A stretch of DNA of 64,000 nt from positions 744,001 to 808,000 of the forward strand of contig NZ_CP157456.1 of the NCBI RefSeq assembly GCF_041549525.1, given 5' to 3'. A program made the translations under genes and the position numbers. This document shows positions 1 through 9,597 of the stretch, in pieces (the first letter of the stretch is position 1; each line of letters begins with the position of its first letter). The notes beneath the pieces were generated by a model. That model searched no databases. It worked only from the letters and a program-made list of their open reading frames with translations, and was not told the origin of the DNA. This stretch comes from Paenarthrobacter aurescens (GTDB lineage Bacteria > Actinomycetota > Actinomycetes > Actinomycetales > Micrococcaceae).

Positions 1-63
1 GGAAATGCTTGCCCGCCACGAAACTCCGTACCCACAGCGGAAACGTCCCGGCTCCAGCGGCAA

Positions 64-1221
64 TTAGAGCGTGGCCGCGGCTTCCAGCGCCATCCAGGCT
101 TGCAGCTGGGTGGAAAGCTCGACGGCGGCCCCCGCCGGATAGGTTTCGGCTGCCGGCCGCTGGGGGTCGAATGAGAACACGATCGCGGGTGTGCCCCGGC
201 TGGGATTGCCCGTGTTGACACGGCGGCCTGCCCAGAACGCTTCAGCAGTGCTGTGAACCAGGGACTTGGCGGTGTCCCGTGTTGGGGCCGGAAGCCTGCC
301 ATCGCGGGCAGCCAGGGCGAGGTAGCGGAGCAGGATGCCGGTAAAAAGACCGCCATCGCCCGTGCCCTCGCCGCGGATGACCTCCATCCCGGGAAGCGTG
401 AGTTCCCGTTTCACGGCGTCCACCAAAAGGTCTGCCCTGCGCAGATTGTCTTCTCCACCCAACTCCAGCAACGCGCCCAGGACCGGGCCTTGGTTGTAGG
501 TGTAGATGGCCGTATCAACCGCCAACCCGCCCTCTTTGATCCGAACCCCGTCCTGATAAATACCGCGTTCGGGGTGAAGGAGTTTGCTGTTGAGCCAGTT
601 CACCAACTGCTGTGCACGCTCTGTGTGGCCGGTCCGGGCGTAGTACAGGGCAACCGGGGCTGTGGCCGGCGTGTTCTTGAAGTCACGTTTGGTGCTCCAA
701 AACGTGCCACCGCCAAAGTCGTCAGTAGATGCCGAATCGAATTGCAGCGTCAGGCTCTTTTGGACGTACGCGTTCCTCCGGCGGCCGGGTTTCCGGGTCT
801 CTTCGGCCAGCTTCTCCAAACGCAGCGTCGCCAGGGCCAGCCACGCCATGTCGTCGTAATAGTCGTTGACGAACCGCAACAGATTCCGCAACCGGATGGT
901 GGTGACCAGCCGGGAAGCGAGCCTGCCGGCGCTCGGCCGGGAGCCGCCGTCGAACTTTGTCTTCCCCGCGAGCTCGCGGCGGCCGGCATCCACCAGGCAG
1001 TCCACGTAGTGCGCTTGCCACCAATAGTGCCAGGGGCCGGAGAGGCTCTTAAGGGAACTGCTGGGCAGGCTTACTGCGCCAATGTGGGTGCCGGGCAGGA
1101 AGAGGAAGCGCCTGCCGAAGCTGCGGGTTACTGATCGGGCCGCCTGGTTGGCGCGCGCTGCCCACTCGGCGGCGTCTTTGGTGGGGGCCGGTGTTCCGTT
1201 TGGCTGGATCTGGCTGGACAT
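64..1221 (-). CDS. Glycoside hydrolase family 76 protein (alpha-1,6-mannanase-like)
   Basis: A 385-residue GH76-like protein. This (alpha/alpha)6-barrel family mostly cleaves alpha-1,6-mannan. The diagnostic paired aspartates are present in YYDDMAW (D123/D124), with further barrel motifs such as YTYNQGPVLGALLEL and GDGGLFTGIL. There is no signal peptide or lipobox at the N-terminus, whereas most characterised members are secreted, so this copy looks cytoplasmic and may act on imported oligosaccharide or have another specificity. The ATG lies 6 nt after a TAGGCT -10 box (complement of 1228-1233), which suggests a leaderless transcript. Family assignment is firm; substrate is inferred. Confidence 0.85.
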   Translation of the reverse strand: MSSQIQPNGTPAPTKDAAEWAARANQAARSVTRSFGRRFLFLPGTHIGAVSLPSSSLKSLSGPWHYWWQAHYVDCLVDAGRRELAGKTKFDGGSRPSAGRLASRLVTTIRLRNLLRFVNDYYDDMAWLALATLRLEKLAEETRKPGRRRNAYVQKSLTLQFDSASTDDFGGGTFWSTKRDFKNTPATAPVALYYARTGHTERAQQLVNWLNSKLLHPERGIYQDGVRIKEGGLAVDTAIYTYNQGPVLGALLELGGEDNLRRADLLVDAVKRELTLPGMEVIRGEGTGDGGLFTGILLRYLALAARDGRLPAPTRDTAKSLVHSTAEAFWAGRRVNTGNPSRGTPAIVFSFDPQRPAAETYPAGAAVELSTQLQAWMALEAAATL

Positions 1222-1227
1222 GTCTTT

Positions 1228-1233
1228 AGCCTA
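1228..1233 (-). promoter_or_regulatory. -10 box of a leaderless promoter for the GH76 gene
   Basis: Read on the minus strand, TAGGCT is followed by 6 nt and then the ATG at 1221. No Shine-Dalgarno sequence intervenes. This geometry places the transcription start at or next to the A of the start codon. Confidence 0.5.
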
Positions 1234-1312
1234 GCGGGGCTGGAAATGTGCGCTGGACCACAATTCCAGTTAACATGCATTAACGGATCTGGGTCTGCAT
1301 CAAGGAGGATGA

Positions 1313-2110
1313 ATGGACATCAAGGGCACTGTAGCGCTGGTAACCGGTGGGGCATCAGGACTGGGGGCCGCCACCGCCAGGCGCTTGTACGACGCCGGAG
1401 CATCGGTGGTGCTGGTTGACCTGCCGCAATCAGCAGGTCAGTCCTACGCCGCCGAGCTGAATGCCCTGGATGCGGGCGAGGCGCAGCGTGCGGTCTTCGC
1501 CCCGGCGGATGTGACCAATGAATCCCAAATCCAGGCCGCCGTCGATGCCGCAAACTCCATGGGGCCGCTCCGGATCGTGGTCAACTGCGCAGGCATTGCG
1601 ACACCCGGAAAAGTCCTTGGCCGTGATGGCGTGCTGCCGCTGGAAACCTTCAATAAGGTCATCCAGATCAACCTTGTAGGCACCTTCAACGTGATTCGCT
1701 TGGCCGCCGCGGCCATGGCGGAAACCGAGCCTGTCACTACGGAACTGGGCGGGCCCGAACGTGGCGTCATCATCAACACCGCATCCGTTGCCGCCTTCGA
1801 AGGCCAGATCGGCCAACCCGCGTACGCCGCTTCCAAGGGCGCGGTTGCAGCCATGACGCTGCCCCTGGCACGAGAGTTCGCCCGTTCCCTGATCCGGGTG
1901 GCCACCATTGCGCCCGGCATCTTTGAAACGCCCATGATGGCCGGACTTCCCCAGGCGGCCCAGGACTCTCTTGGACAGCAGGTTCCACACCCCGCACGCC
2001 TCGGCCGTGCCGCGGAATACGCAAACCTGGCTGCCCACATCGTGGAGAACGCCATGCTCAACGGGGAAACCATCCGGCTCGATGGCGCCATCCGCATGGG
2101 ACTCAAATGA
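1313..2110 (+). CDS. SDR-family 3-hydroxyacyl-CoA dehydrogenase (type II, HSD17B10-like)
   Basis: A 265-residue classical short-chain dehydrogenase. The Rossmann motif TGGASGLG is at residues 11-18 and the catalytic Y171-x3-K175 lies in YAASKGA. The central [17 protein letters not shown] segment is typical of type-II 3-hydroxyacyl-CoA dehydrogenases, which oxidise 3-hydroxyacyl-CoA to 3-ketoacyl-CoA with NAD+. AAGGAGG at 1302-1308 is a strong ribosome site for the 1313 ATG. The stop overlaps the next gene's start by 4 nt (ATGA), so the two enzymes are translationally coupled and probably form a two-step acyl-CoA oxidation unit. The exact acyl substrate cannot be read. Confidence 0.88.
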   Translation: MDIKGTVALVTGGASGLGAATARRLYDAGASVVLVDLPQSAGQSYAAELNALDAGEAQRAVFAPADVTNESQIQAAVDAANSMGPLRIVVNCAGIATPGKVLGRDGVLPLETFNKVIQINLVGTFNVIRLAAAAMAETEPVTTELGGPERGVIINTASVAAFEGQIGQPAYAASKGAVAAMTLPLAREFARSLIRVATIAPGIFETPMMAGLPQAAQDSLGQQVPHPARLGRAAEYANLAAHIVENAMLNGETIRLDGAIRMGLK

Positions 2111-3336
2111 TGGGGGATGCCAGCTGCGCGGACCTTCCTTCTGCCGACTTCTTTGACTTCGAGTCGCTGCTCAGCGTCCAGGAACAGCGGAAGCTCAACG
2201 AACTCCGGGCATTCCTTGCCTCCGAGATCGCCCCCTACGCCGGGCAATGGTGGGAGAAGGCGGAGTTCCCGGAACACATCCTTCCCAAACTCGCGGCCCT
2301 CCGGCTCAGCGCGCCAGCCCAGCGCGGGTACACGCACCTGTTCGCTGGACTGGTGATCGCGGAAATGACACGCGTGGACACCTCGATCGCCACGTTCTTC
2401 ATGGTCCACCACGATCTCTTCGTGGAATCCCTGTACGACTTCGGCAGCGATCAGCAACAGGACCGCTACCTCGACGACGCCTCCAACCTTCGCACCACCG
2501 GAGCCTTCGCCCTCACAGAACCGAACCACGGGTCCGACGTCGCCGGCGGGATGGAGACCACCGCACGCCGGGTTGAGCGGCCAGAATCCGACGGCGGCGA
2601 TTACTGGGTGATCAACGGCGCCAAACGCTGGATTGGCAACGGGACGTTCTGCGACTACATGCTGGTGTGGGCCAAGGACGAATCAGACGGCTCCGTACGT
2701 GCCTTCATTGTTGATGCTTCCCTGCCGGGCATCACACGCAGCCGGATCGAGAACAAAATTGCCCTACGCACGGTGCAGAACGCCGACATCGTCTTTGAGG
2801 ACGTTGAGGTAGCTGAAGCGGACCGCTTCGCCGGCATCAGCAGCTTCGTGGACACCAACCATCTCCTCCGCGGATCCCGCATCATGGTTGCCTGGCAAGC
2901 AGTAGGCCAACAACTGGCTGCATTCGACGTCGCCCGGCAATACGCCGTCGAGCGCATGCAGTTCGGCAAGCCACTGGCCAAGTTCCAGCTGGTCCAACAA
3001 CACCTGGTGGACATGCTCGGCAACGCGGTGGCCAGCATGGGGATGATGGTCCGCATAGCGCAGTTGCAGGAGGACATCTTCACAGACGCCCAAGGGGAGC
3101 GCCACGGTGGCGCCGAAATGGCGCAGGTGGCGCTCGCCAAGGCCTACTGCAGCGCCAGGATGCGGGAAACCGTGGCATTGGGCCGGTCCATCCTGGGCGG
3201 AAACGGGATTGTCACCGATTACCGCATTGCCAAGATCTTTGCCGATGCCGAGGCAATCTTCACCTACGAAGGCTCCTACGAAATCAACTCATTGATTGTT
3301 GGCCGGGCAGTGACAGGGGTTTCAGCCATTACCTAG
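2107..3336 (+). CDS. Acyl-CoA dehydrogenase, glutaryl-CoA dehydrogenase-like
   Basis: A 409-residue FAD-dependent acyl-CoA dehydrogenase. Recognisable elements are [11 protein letters not shown] (flavin/substrate loop), [25 protein letters not shown] and a C-terminal [11 protein letters not shown]. The catalytic base is E388 in FTYEGSYEI, matching the YEGT/S motif of glutaryl-CoA dehydrogenases rather than medium-chain enzymes. It overlaps the SDR gene by 4 nt, so the pair probably carries out dehydrogenation and hydroxyacyl oxidation in one catabolic route (branched or dicarboxylic acyl-CoA). Whether it also decarboxylates cannot be decided from sequence. Confidence 0.88.
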   Translation: MMGDASCADLPSADFFDFESLLSVQEQRKLNELRAFLASEIAPYAGQWWEKAEFPEHILPKLAALRLSAPAQRGYTHLFAGLVIAEMTRVDTSIATFFMVHHDLFVESLYDFGSDQQQDRYLDDASNLRTTGAFALTEPNHGSDVAGGMETTARRVERPESDGGDYWVINGAKRWIGNGTFCDYMLVWAKDESDGSVRAFIVDASLPGITRSRIENKIALRTVQNADIVFEDVEVAEADRFAGISSFVDTNHLLRGSRIMVAWQAVGQQLAAFDVARQYAVERMQFGKPLAKFQLVQQHLVDMLGNAVASMGMMVRIAQLQEDIFTDAQGERHGGAEMAQVALAKAYCSARMRETVALGRSILGGNGIVTDYRIAKIFADAEAIFTYEGSYEINSLIVGRAVTGVSAIT

Positions 3337-3345
3337 GCCCTGCCC

Positions 3346-4173
3346 TCACTCCTGCGGAAGCTTCTCTCCCGCTTCCACCCGCACGTCCAGTGAGTTTCCA
3401 CGGACGGGCATAGGGCAGGTGCCATATGGAGTGAAGGCGCTGGGGTAGTTGATTGCGCGGTTGAAATCGATGATCACCGAACCGTCCGGACGGGGACGCG
3501 GAATGAAAACCTTGCGCCATTCATCCGTGGTTTCGCCGTTGCTTTCATCATGGAAAGTCACGTTCAGGGCGCCCAGCTTCTCCGCTTCCGCGTGAAGCCG
3601 GACTTCGTGGGCAACACCCGGGACACGGAACACCACCTCACCCACTGACCGGTGGACGCCATCCACCAAGGGATTCGCCGTGCCGATCGGTACGTCCACG
3701 GGTTCGGCGTAAGCCTCAAACCGGCCTTGAATCACCCAATCCGGGCTGTACTCATACGTGGGGACACCAGTGAACCCAGTCAACACAGGCGAGCCGTTGT
3801 CCCGGGTGCGGAGGGCATACTTGTCCGCACGCATGGCAAGTTCCACCACAACCTGCTTGCCGTCGTCGCCACCGTACTGCACCCACATGAGCGACTCTTC
3901 GTCCTGCAATGTGGCTTTGATGGTTCCCTCCACCACCTGACCTGTTTCAACCACAGTCAATCCGTCCGCTGCGCTCGCCGTGAGGAAAGCCGTAGTGCCA
4001 TCGGTAGACCAAAGGCCAGGGACCAGTTCCATCCGGGACGGCTGGGACTCAAGCCACTGGAAAGAGGTGAGCGTCAACCATCCGTGTTCCGTGGCAAGGG
4101 CTGAATGTCGGCCTGCACGGAACCGCTCCCAACGGGCATGCTGGGCATCGGTTGCGGTAGTGGGCGAGCTCAT
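3346..4173 (-). CDS. DUF1684 domain-containing protein
   Basis: A 275-residue soluble protein without signal or membrane segment. It matches the DUF1684 family: an N-terminal WERFRAGRHSALATEHGWLTL block and the C-terminal signature DFNRAINYPSAFTPYGTCP, close to the family pattern DFNRAxNPPCAFTPYxTCP. The biochemical role of DUF1684 is not established. It converges on the acyl-CoA dehydrogenase gene with only 9 bp between stops and lies downstream of a hairpin at 4283-4321, so it is probably its own transcription unit. Confidence 0.85.
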   Translation of the reverse strand: MSSPTTATDAQHARWERFRAGRHSALATEHGWLTLTSFQWLESQPSRMELVPGLWSTDGTTAFLTASAADGLTVVETGQVVEGTIKATLQDEESLMWVQYGGDDGKQVVVELAMRADKYALRTRDNGSPVLTGFTGVPTYEYSPDWVIQGRFEAYAEPVDVPIGTANPLVDGVHRSVGEVVFRVPGVAHEVRLHAEAEKLGALNVTFHDESNGETTDEWRKVFIPRPRPDGSVIIDFNRAINYPSAFTPYGTCPMPVRGNSLDVRVEAGEKLPQE

Positions 4174-4282
4174 GGTTCTCCTCGGCTGGTGTTCGCTTCA
4201 GTTGCACTTGCCTCAACTATGCGCCGGGCATACGCATTCCCTGAATTCTTCCGGGCCGAGAGAGAACTCCGCTACCTTGGAT

Positions 4283-4321
4283 CGGCTCGCGCTGGCCCTG
4301 AAACCATGCCAGCGCGAGCCG
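4283..4321. terminator. Perfect hairpin between the surface-protein gene and the DUF1684 gene
   Basis: Arms 4283-4296 (CGGCTCGCGCTGGC) and 4308-4321 pair perfectly over 14 bp around an 11-nt loop. It lies about 80 nt beyond the stop of the minus-strand wall-anchored protein. There is no clear U-tract, which is common for terminators in GC-rich actinobacteria. Confidence 0.6.
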
Positions 4322-4402
4322 GGTCTGATGGACGGCGACTGTTGGACCCTCACCACCTGCCAGGCCCTTGCCGCCGTACTGCCTCGAAAGGCGTTTTCCT
4401 CC

Positions 4403-5707
4403 CTAGTGCGAACCGCGCCTGTATCTGCGGGCTCCCATCAAGGCGAGCGCAGATCCCACGGCCAACAACGCCCCGGCCAGGAAGAGGAATGCCTGGCCAT
4501 TCGCACCCGTCTCAGCCAGCTGTCCTGGAGTGCCAACCGGAGATGGAGTGGTTGCCTGGACCGGTTCGTTTGGTTGAATCGGTACGTTCACCTGGGCTGG
4601 TGGAGTGGTTTCTGTGGGTGGAACAACAACTACGGGGCTGCTGGTGGTTGGTTCCGGCGTGGGGGTTGCTGAGGCACTGCTCGGGGACGGCGTGGGGGTT
4701 GCCGTAGTGCTCGGGGTAGGCGTTGCCGTAGGCGTCGGGATGGCAGTTCCTTGCCCCGTTCCGCTGGCACTGCTCCGGCGCGTTTGGGCCCCTACAGGGA
4801 TTTCCTCGCCCGAGATGGTCACTGTTCCGCTATTTTCGTAGGCGTCCCGAGAATCATCGGAGACTGTGGTCATCACGAAGAGCTCAACGTTTTCGCCCTT
4901 GGGGAGGCCGGTCCAGCTGACGGTGAGTGACTGGGGAGTGCAATCGATGGTGGCTGGATATTGCTCGTCGTCGAAGGGTTCAACAATGTTGCCGGCAACT
5001 CCCCGCACCATCCCCACACGGGGTGTTACACGGCTGCAGTCGATCACCATGCCGGGTGCGGGGACATCAGTGACTACAACATCGTTGCTTTCGGACGGCA
5101 TAGGCGGCATGTAAATGATCGATTGAAGTTCTGTTTGGGCAGGATCTGCCCACCACATCGACTTTCCGGCAGATGTGGGTACCTCCGGAAGGCAGTTTTC
5201 CGTGCACGGCTCAATGTTCACGGGAATGCGGAGCACGGTCTCGCCGAACACGAAGCTGAGGTCCTGTGTTCCTCCCGTGTCCGGATCCACGGAGTATTGG
5301 GTGGCGAACGAACAGGTTCCGCCCACGTTCAGCGGATGCGAGGCTACAAAGTCCGTAAGCGTAAAGACCACTAGGCCGGCATCGGTTGCTGCAGCCGATG
5401 CTACGGTCTGGCCGTCGGGGTTCTTCAGGTCAAAGGTAGAAGCGCCGAACCACCGAAGTTCAGCAGGAAGCTGCAAAGTGAACGTGTCCCCGGGTTGCGA
5501 GTTGTCCGGGACGGACCATGTACAGCTCAGGTCCACTTGGTCCCATTGTTTAGTAACCACGGAGCTGGTGTTGAGCGTAATCTCCGCATCCTGGATCTCC
5601 TCAGCACTGGCTGGCAGGGCCGAGAGCCCCAGCCCCAGGACAGCCATGACAGCGGCCAGCAAAGCCGTCACCATTGACATGGTTCTTAGATGGATCTGGT
5701 TGTTCAT
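4403..5707 (-). CDS. Cell-wall-anchored surface protein with Ig-like adhesin domains (LAETG sortase motif)
   Basis: A 434-residue exported protein. It has a signal peptide (residues 1-35, hydrophobic core, cleavage near ALPASAEE), two beta-rich regions (about 40-160 and 165-300) resembling Gram-positive adhesin Ig-like domains, and five cysteines. A Thr/Pro/Ser-rich stalk (about 305-395) follows, then LAETG, a membrane helix and a basic tail RRYRRG. LAETG fits the LAxTG motif preferred by class E sortases of high-GC Gram-positives. The ATG at 5707 opens directly into the signal peptide. It probably acts in surface adhesion; the ligand is unknown. No sortase gene is in the window. Confidence 0.8.
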   Translation of the reverse strand: MNNQIHLRTMSMVTALLAAVMAVLGLGLSALPASAEEIQDAEITLNTSSVVTKQWDQVDLSCTWSVPDNSQPGDTFTLQLPAELRWFGASTFDLKNPDGQTVASAAATDAGLVVFTLTDFVASHPLNVGGTCSFATQYSVDPDTGGTQDLSFVFGETVLRIPVNIEPCTENCLPEVPTSAGKSMWWADPAQTELQSIIYMPPMPSESNDVVVTDVPAPGMVIDCSRVTPRVGMVRGVAGNIVEPFDDEQYPATIDCTPQSLTVSWTGLPKGENVELFVMTTVSDDSRDAYENSGTVTISGEEIPVGAQTRRSSASGTGQGTAIPTPTATPTPSTTATPTPSPSSASATPTPEPTTSSPVVVVPPTETTPPAQVNVPIQPNEPVQATTPSPVGTPGQLAETGANGQAFLFLAGALLAVGSALALMGARRYRRGSH

Positions 5708-5807
5708 GATGGGAAAGTCCTTAGAATCCTTGGGATGTGTCCGTCACAAGGTGAGTGTCCGCAGTGCGCGGTTCGTTACGCTGCGGAACTGATTTCGGTC
5801 AAACCAG

Positions 5808-6554
5808 CTAGAAGGACGCATCCCGCGCGGCCGTAATGACAGCCGTTTCAGGGCCCCCGGAAAGCGGATAGAACTTCATTCCCGAAGGGCAAAGGCTGCC
5901 ATCGCCCAAGGCTTCGAGGGCAGTCTTGCATTCCACCAGTCGCGTCAGGTTGCTTTCGCTGACGGAAAAAAGGATGTGGACGGCGGAGTGTTGATACATT
6001 GCGGTGGCGCCGGTTCCTTGCAGCTCCACCTTGACGAGGTCTCCGAGGCGGGCCAGCAGTGTCCAGCAATGGCTGCGGCTCCCGCGGGGCCGGGGAAGGG
6101 AGATGATTGCCAACGCATAACTGCCTGGCCACTCCGCAGCGGATACTTCATGGATCCGTCGTTGAAAGTGGGCTTGGGTTGCCAACCCCGTGTAGACGTC
6201 AGTGCAGGAAAGCGCGGGTGCGGTTTCTGCCACTTCGGCCCAGCCTTCGGCTATGGAGAGGAGCGCCTCCACATCGAGCGCCTGCTCGGCTGCGGTGAAC
6301 AGGGCTCTGAAGTCGTTGAGGGTTTCCCTGATGCTGACGCCGTTTTTGGCGCGTGCAGCTCCCAGTGACTTAGCGGCAGGGGCGGGAACCACTGCGTCAC
6401 TGGCGAGGGAAATGACCACTGTCCGGACTTCCGGCAGGAACCAATCCGCCCGGTACCGCCAACCCTTTTGGTAACTGGTGGTCCGCCACCTGTGCAGCAG
6501 ATGGTGCTGCGAAAAGGTGCGTTCGACAGTTGATTTTGTCCGGAACGATGTCAT
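5808..6554 (-). CDS. Hypothetical protein with degenerate GGDEF-like region
   Basis: About 248 residues from the internal ATG at 6554 (MTSFRTK...); an upstream in-frame start at 6665 would run into the region where the divergent sigma-like gene begins. The middle contains DVYTGLATQAHFQRRI followed by a hydrophobic strand. This resembles the opening of GGDEF domains (DxLTGLxNR..F...), but I see no GGDEF/GGEEF active-site loop, so diguanylate cyclase activity is unlikely. It is divergent from the sigma/anti-sigma fusion with about 150 bp between starts, so a shared control region is possible. Function unknown. Confidence 0.6.
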   Translation of the reverse strand: MTSFRTKSTVERTFSQHHLLHRWRTTSYQKGWRYRADWFLPEVRTVVISLASDAVVPAPAAKSLGAARAKNGVSIRETLNDFRALFTAAEQALDVEALLSIAEGWAEVAETAPALSCTDVYTGLATQAHFQRRIHEVSAAEWPGSYALAIISLPRPRGSRSHCWTLLARLGDLVKVELQGTGATAMYQHSAVHILFSVSESNLTRLVECKTALEALGDGSLCPSGMKFYPLSGGPETAVITAARDASF

Positions 6555-6705
6555 AACCCAACAGTGCACAAAAGTACCGATTCGTGACGGAGTCCGGCTC
6601 CCGGAATCGTTGTAAAAGACTGTGTACAAACAGGCGTCACGACTCGGGTGGAACGCACACTCCATATGTATGGGCAGAGTTTTCTACGGTTTGGGGGTGC
6701 CATCC

Positions 6706-8316
6706 ATGGCACGGGTGTCACATGCGAGCAACAAAATCAGCTTCGACGACGGTCAGCTCATTGAATTGGTCCGCAGCGGAGATATGTCTGCATTTGACGG
6801 ACTCTACGAACGCCACGTCCAGGTCGCGTCCAAGGTTGCCAGACGCAACGTGGACAACCAGAGCGATGCTGAGGATGTGGTGGCTGAGGCTTTCCAGTCC
6901 GTTCTGCAAAGCCTCGTGTCCGGAAAAGGGCCGGATACGTTTTTCAGGGCGTACCTCTTGTCAACAGTTTCCCGGTTATCCCACCAACGGAATCGAAAAG
7001 CCGGCAGGGTACTTCCCAGCGGTGATGATTCCGTCCTGGATCAGACGCTGGCAGATGTGGATCCGGCAATCGGCGCTTTCGAGTCACACACGGTAGCCAA
7101 GGCGTTCCGCGCCTTGCCTGAACGGTGGCAGGCCGTGCTCTGGTATTTGGACGTCGAACGCATGAAACCTGCAGCCGTGGCACCCATCCTTGGTTTGTCC
7201 GCAAACGCAGTATCGGCGCTCGCCCTTCGTGCCCGTGAAGGCCTGAGGAGGCAGTACCTGCAATTCCACGTTGCGGACCAGGCTGACAGCAAGTGTTCTG
7301 AGTACTCTTCGAAGCTCGGTAACTACATCCGCGGTGGAGTGTCCAGTGCCACTGAGCGCAGGATCCGCGAGCACCTTGACGGTTGTGCTGCCTGCACGGC
7401 GGCTCTTGCGGAATTGAGGGATGTTCAGGGGACCATGCGGGCAGTCCTCCTACCGCTGGTTACCGGGATCCCCGCGGCGCTGTGGGCGGGAAAAGGGGCC
7501 GGACTTGGAATGATGGGCAGTATGGTGCCCGCAAAGATGGCCGGGGCTGTCCCGGCCCTGGCGCAACCTGCGCTGATGGCGCTCGTTGCAACAACCGCCC
7601 TGGGACTCGTGCTGGGGGCCTTAGGCGTCGTTGACCACTTGACCCCGGATTCATACACCCAGCAGCGTGCTGTGGAATCCGCAGTTTCTCCCAGAGACAC
7701 AACGCCCGTCACTCCCGTGCCGTCACCAACAAGCACGCCGGCTCCTGCCGCCCCCCAAACAGTTGTGTCTCCGGTCGTGCCGCAACCAGTGGACGTGCAA
7801 CTCGTTGACGTGCCGCCCGAGCCACAGGAGCCGGCAGGGGCGAACCCCGTGCCGACGACTCCCGCGGAACCACCGGCTGCGGCGTCCCCTGCCCCTCCAA
7901 CCGTCGCCACCCCATCTGCAGTGCCAGTGGTAGTTCCATCAACAGTCCCGCCGGTTGTTGTTGATGCCTCAGTGCGCCGTGCCGGGGACAGGGAACGTCA
8001 CTTCACAGTTATGGAAATTGACTTCAAAGTATCCGGATCCCGCACTTTGCGTACCGTCAAGGCGGTGTTCTCGGTGGAGAAGAGCTCTTGGATAGTAGAA
8101 GATTCCGTGAAGGCTCCGGAGGGGTGGAACTGCTCATTCGAGGGCAGGAGCGTGGTCAGTTGCTCCTCCGACTCCGTTCAGCCCGCCGATCTTCACTTTC
8201 AGATCGGAACAGTCTCCAAACGGAACCACGGCCACGGGGACAAGGATGAAGGGGTTCTCACCTATTCGTTGAGCGGACAAGGTGTGGCCTCGAAAAGGTT
8301 TTCTGCCGTGTACTGA
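6706..8316 (+). CDS. Sigma-70-family factor fused to a membrane-anchored zinc-finger anti-sigma domain
   Basis: About 536 residues from the ATG at 6706. Order of parts: sigma-70 region 2 (about 15-90; LYERHVQVASKVARR, DAEDVVAEAFQSV), region 4 (about 125-180; LPERWQAVLWYLDVE, then a helix-turn-helix GLSANAVSALALRAREGL), and a zinc-finger anti-sigma (ZAS) motif HLDGCAAC (Hx3Cx2C) at about 215-222. A transmembrane helix (about 275-305), a 110-residue Pro/Thr/Ser/Val stalk and a C-terminal beta-rich domain follow. Sigma factor and anti-sigma are usually separate genes; here the sigma would be tethered to the membrane. An upstream in-frame ATG at 6622 has no ribosome site and overlaps the divergent promoter region, so 6706 was chosen. 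Confidence 0.85.
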   Translation: MARVSHASNKISFDDGQLIELVRSGDMSAFDGLYERHVQVASKVARRNVDNQSDAEDVVAEAFQSVLQSLVSGKGPDTFFRAYLLSTVSRLSHQRNRKAGRVLPSGDDSVLDQTLADVDPAIGAFESHTVAKAFRALPERWQAVLWYLDVERMKPAAVAPILGLSANAVSALALRAREGLRRQYLQFHVADQADSKCSEYSSKLGNYIRGGVSSATERRIREHLDGCAACTAALAELRDVQGTMRAVLLPLVTGIPAALWAGKGAGLGMMGSMVPAKMAGAVPALAQPALMALVATTALGLVLGALGVVDHLTPDSYTQQRAVESAVSPRDTTPVTPVPSPTSTPAPAAPQTVVSPVVPQPVDVQLVDVPPEPQEPAGANPVPTTPAEPPAAASPAPPTVATPSAVPVVVPSTVPPVVVDASVRRAGDRERHFTVMEIDFKVSGSRTLRTVKAVFSVEKSSWIVEDSVKAPEGWNCSFEGRSVVSCSSDSVQPADLHFQIGTVSKRNHGHGDKDEGVLTYSLSGQGVASKRFSAVY

Positions 8317-8487
8317 CGCGAATAGTCCTGCGCATTGCGTCATGAATTTCACCACCGGTGCACTCATCCCTTGGCAAGACCCGATCCCGGGTGGCGTGCA
8401 CTATCCCTAAAGGTGAGAAATGAAAGCAAAGACGGACTACCGCGTGGAGGAACCTTCGAGTCCGTTAGCTGCAGCAGGGGCACTCTG

Positions 8488-9414
8488 ATGTCGCGTGTGC
8501 TGGTGACGGGCATCGCCAACCCGGCCGGTTCGTCCCTTGCCCGGCAGCTGAAGGCAAAGGGGCACTGGGTGCTGGGGGTGGACGTGCTGCCTACCCATCG
8601 CGGCGTTGCGGACGTTGTCTCCATCGTTTCGCCCCCGGACGCTCCGGGCTACCTGTGGGAGTTGCGGGGCCTGGTGGCTAAGTACGGGACTGAAATCCTC
8701 ATCCCCACCATGAGCGCGGAGCTGGTGGTGGTTTCCGAGGCCCGGGACGATTTCGCCCCTGGAGTTCGTGTGGTCATAGCCGATCCTGCGCCGGTAAAAG
8801 CAGCTCAGGATAAATACTTCACCATGACCTGCCTCGCTGCGGCGGGGGTGAGCGTTCCTAAGTTTGGTCTGCCGAGTGCTCTGGGATCTGTGCATGATGC
8901 CATGGATTCGTTGGGTGGTCCGCTGGTGGTCAAGCCCCGCATTTCACGTGACGGCCGAGGCATCAGGTTGCTGGACCGCACTTCCGACGCCGGTGTCCGG
9001 GCCGCGCATTTCTGGGCCAGCCTGGACGATTCGTGGATGGTCCAAAAGTTTGCGCCCGGCACTGAGTACGCTTCAGCAGGTTTTCGCCACGGACAACACA
9101 CGGATCCGGATGATGTTCTGGTGGTCCTCGAGAAAGCCGTTGGTGAAGCCACCAGGAGTGGTTCCAGGACGGTCCAGGCCCGGAAAGTCCAGGATCCTGC
9201 AGGCTCTGATGTTGCCGCTTTGGCGGTTTCTGCTGCTGCCGCCCTTGGACTGACCGGACCATTCAGCGTAGACATCAGGCGCTTGCAGAACGGCAGACCG
9301 GCAGTGTTGGAAGTAGAAGCGCGCTTTGGAATGTTCAGTGCCCATGCTCCGGGGCTCCTGGACACCGTTCTCCACCGCTCCTTGAAGAGGCATTCGATTG
9401 GCCTGTCTGCATAA
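8488..9414 (+). CDS. ATP-grasp domain protein (carbamoyl-phosphate-synthase-like)
   Basis: A 308-residue protein. It has an N-terminal Rossmann-like preATP-grasp region (VLVTGIANPAGSSLARQL), then an ATP-grasp core (about 110-290) with AQDKYFT, PLVVKPRISRDGRG and the metal-binding end FSVDIRR...VLEVEARF. The family ligates a carboxylate to an amine or thiol using ATP; the substrate is unknown. The start is set by AGGGG at 8476-8480 and ATG at 8488. It stands alone between the sigma fusion and ppc, in the same orientation. Confidence 0.78.
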   Translation: MSRVLVTGIANPAGSSLARQLKAKGHWVLGVDVLPTHRGVADVVSIVSPPDAPGYLWELRGLVAKYGTEILIPTMSAELVVVSEARDDFAPGVRVVIADPAPVKAAQDKYFTMTCLAAAGVSVPKFGLPSALGSVHDAMDSLGGPLVVKPRISRDGRGIRLLDRTSDAGVRAAHFWASLDDSWMVQKFAPGTEYASAGFRHGQHTDPDDVLVVLEKAVGEATRSGSRTVQARKVQDPAGSDVAALAVSAAAALGLTGPFSVDIRRLQNGRPAVLEVEARFGMFSAHAPGLLDTVLHRSLKRHSIGLSA

Positions 9415-9597
9415 GGCATGGTCTTTCAAGCACTGTGTTCCCGCAGCCCGTAAAGAAGCCAGCCGGTGACGCCAAACTCTGAGACGCATTCTTTTTGTTG
9501 AGTTCGGTGCGGGTAAGATCCCGTAGGAAACAAGTAATCCGGCTCACAGTATCCAGCGCAGTGTACGGGCCCCACCAGATCCCGAAGGTATGTATCT

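Noticed and set aside
8335..8487. Upstream extension of the ATP-grasp protein
   Set aside because: No ribosome site at 8335, and the Rossmann fold begins at the ATG at 8488, which has AGGGG before it.
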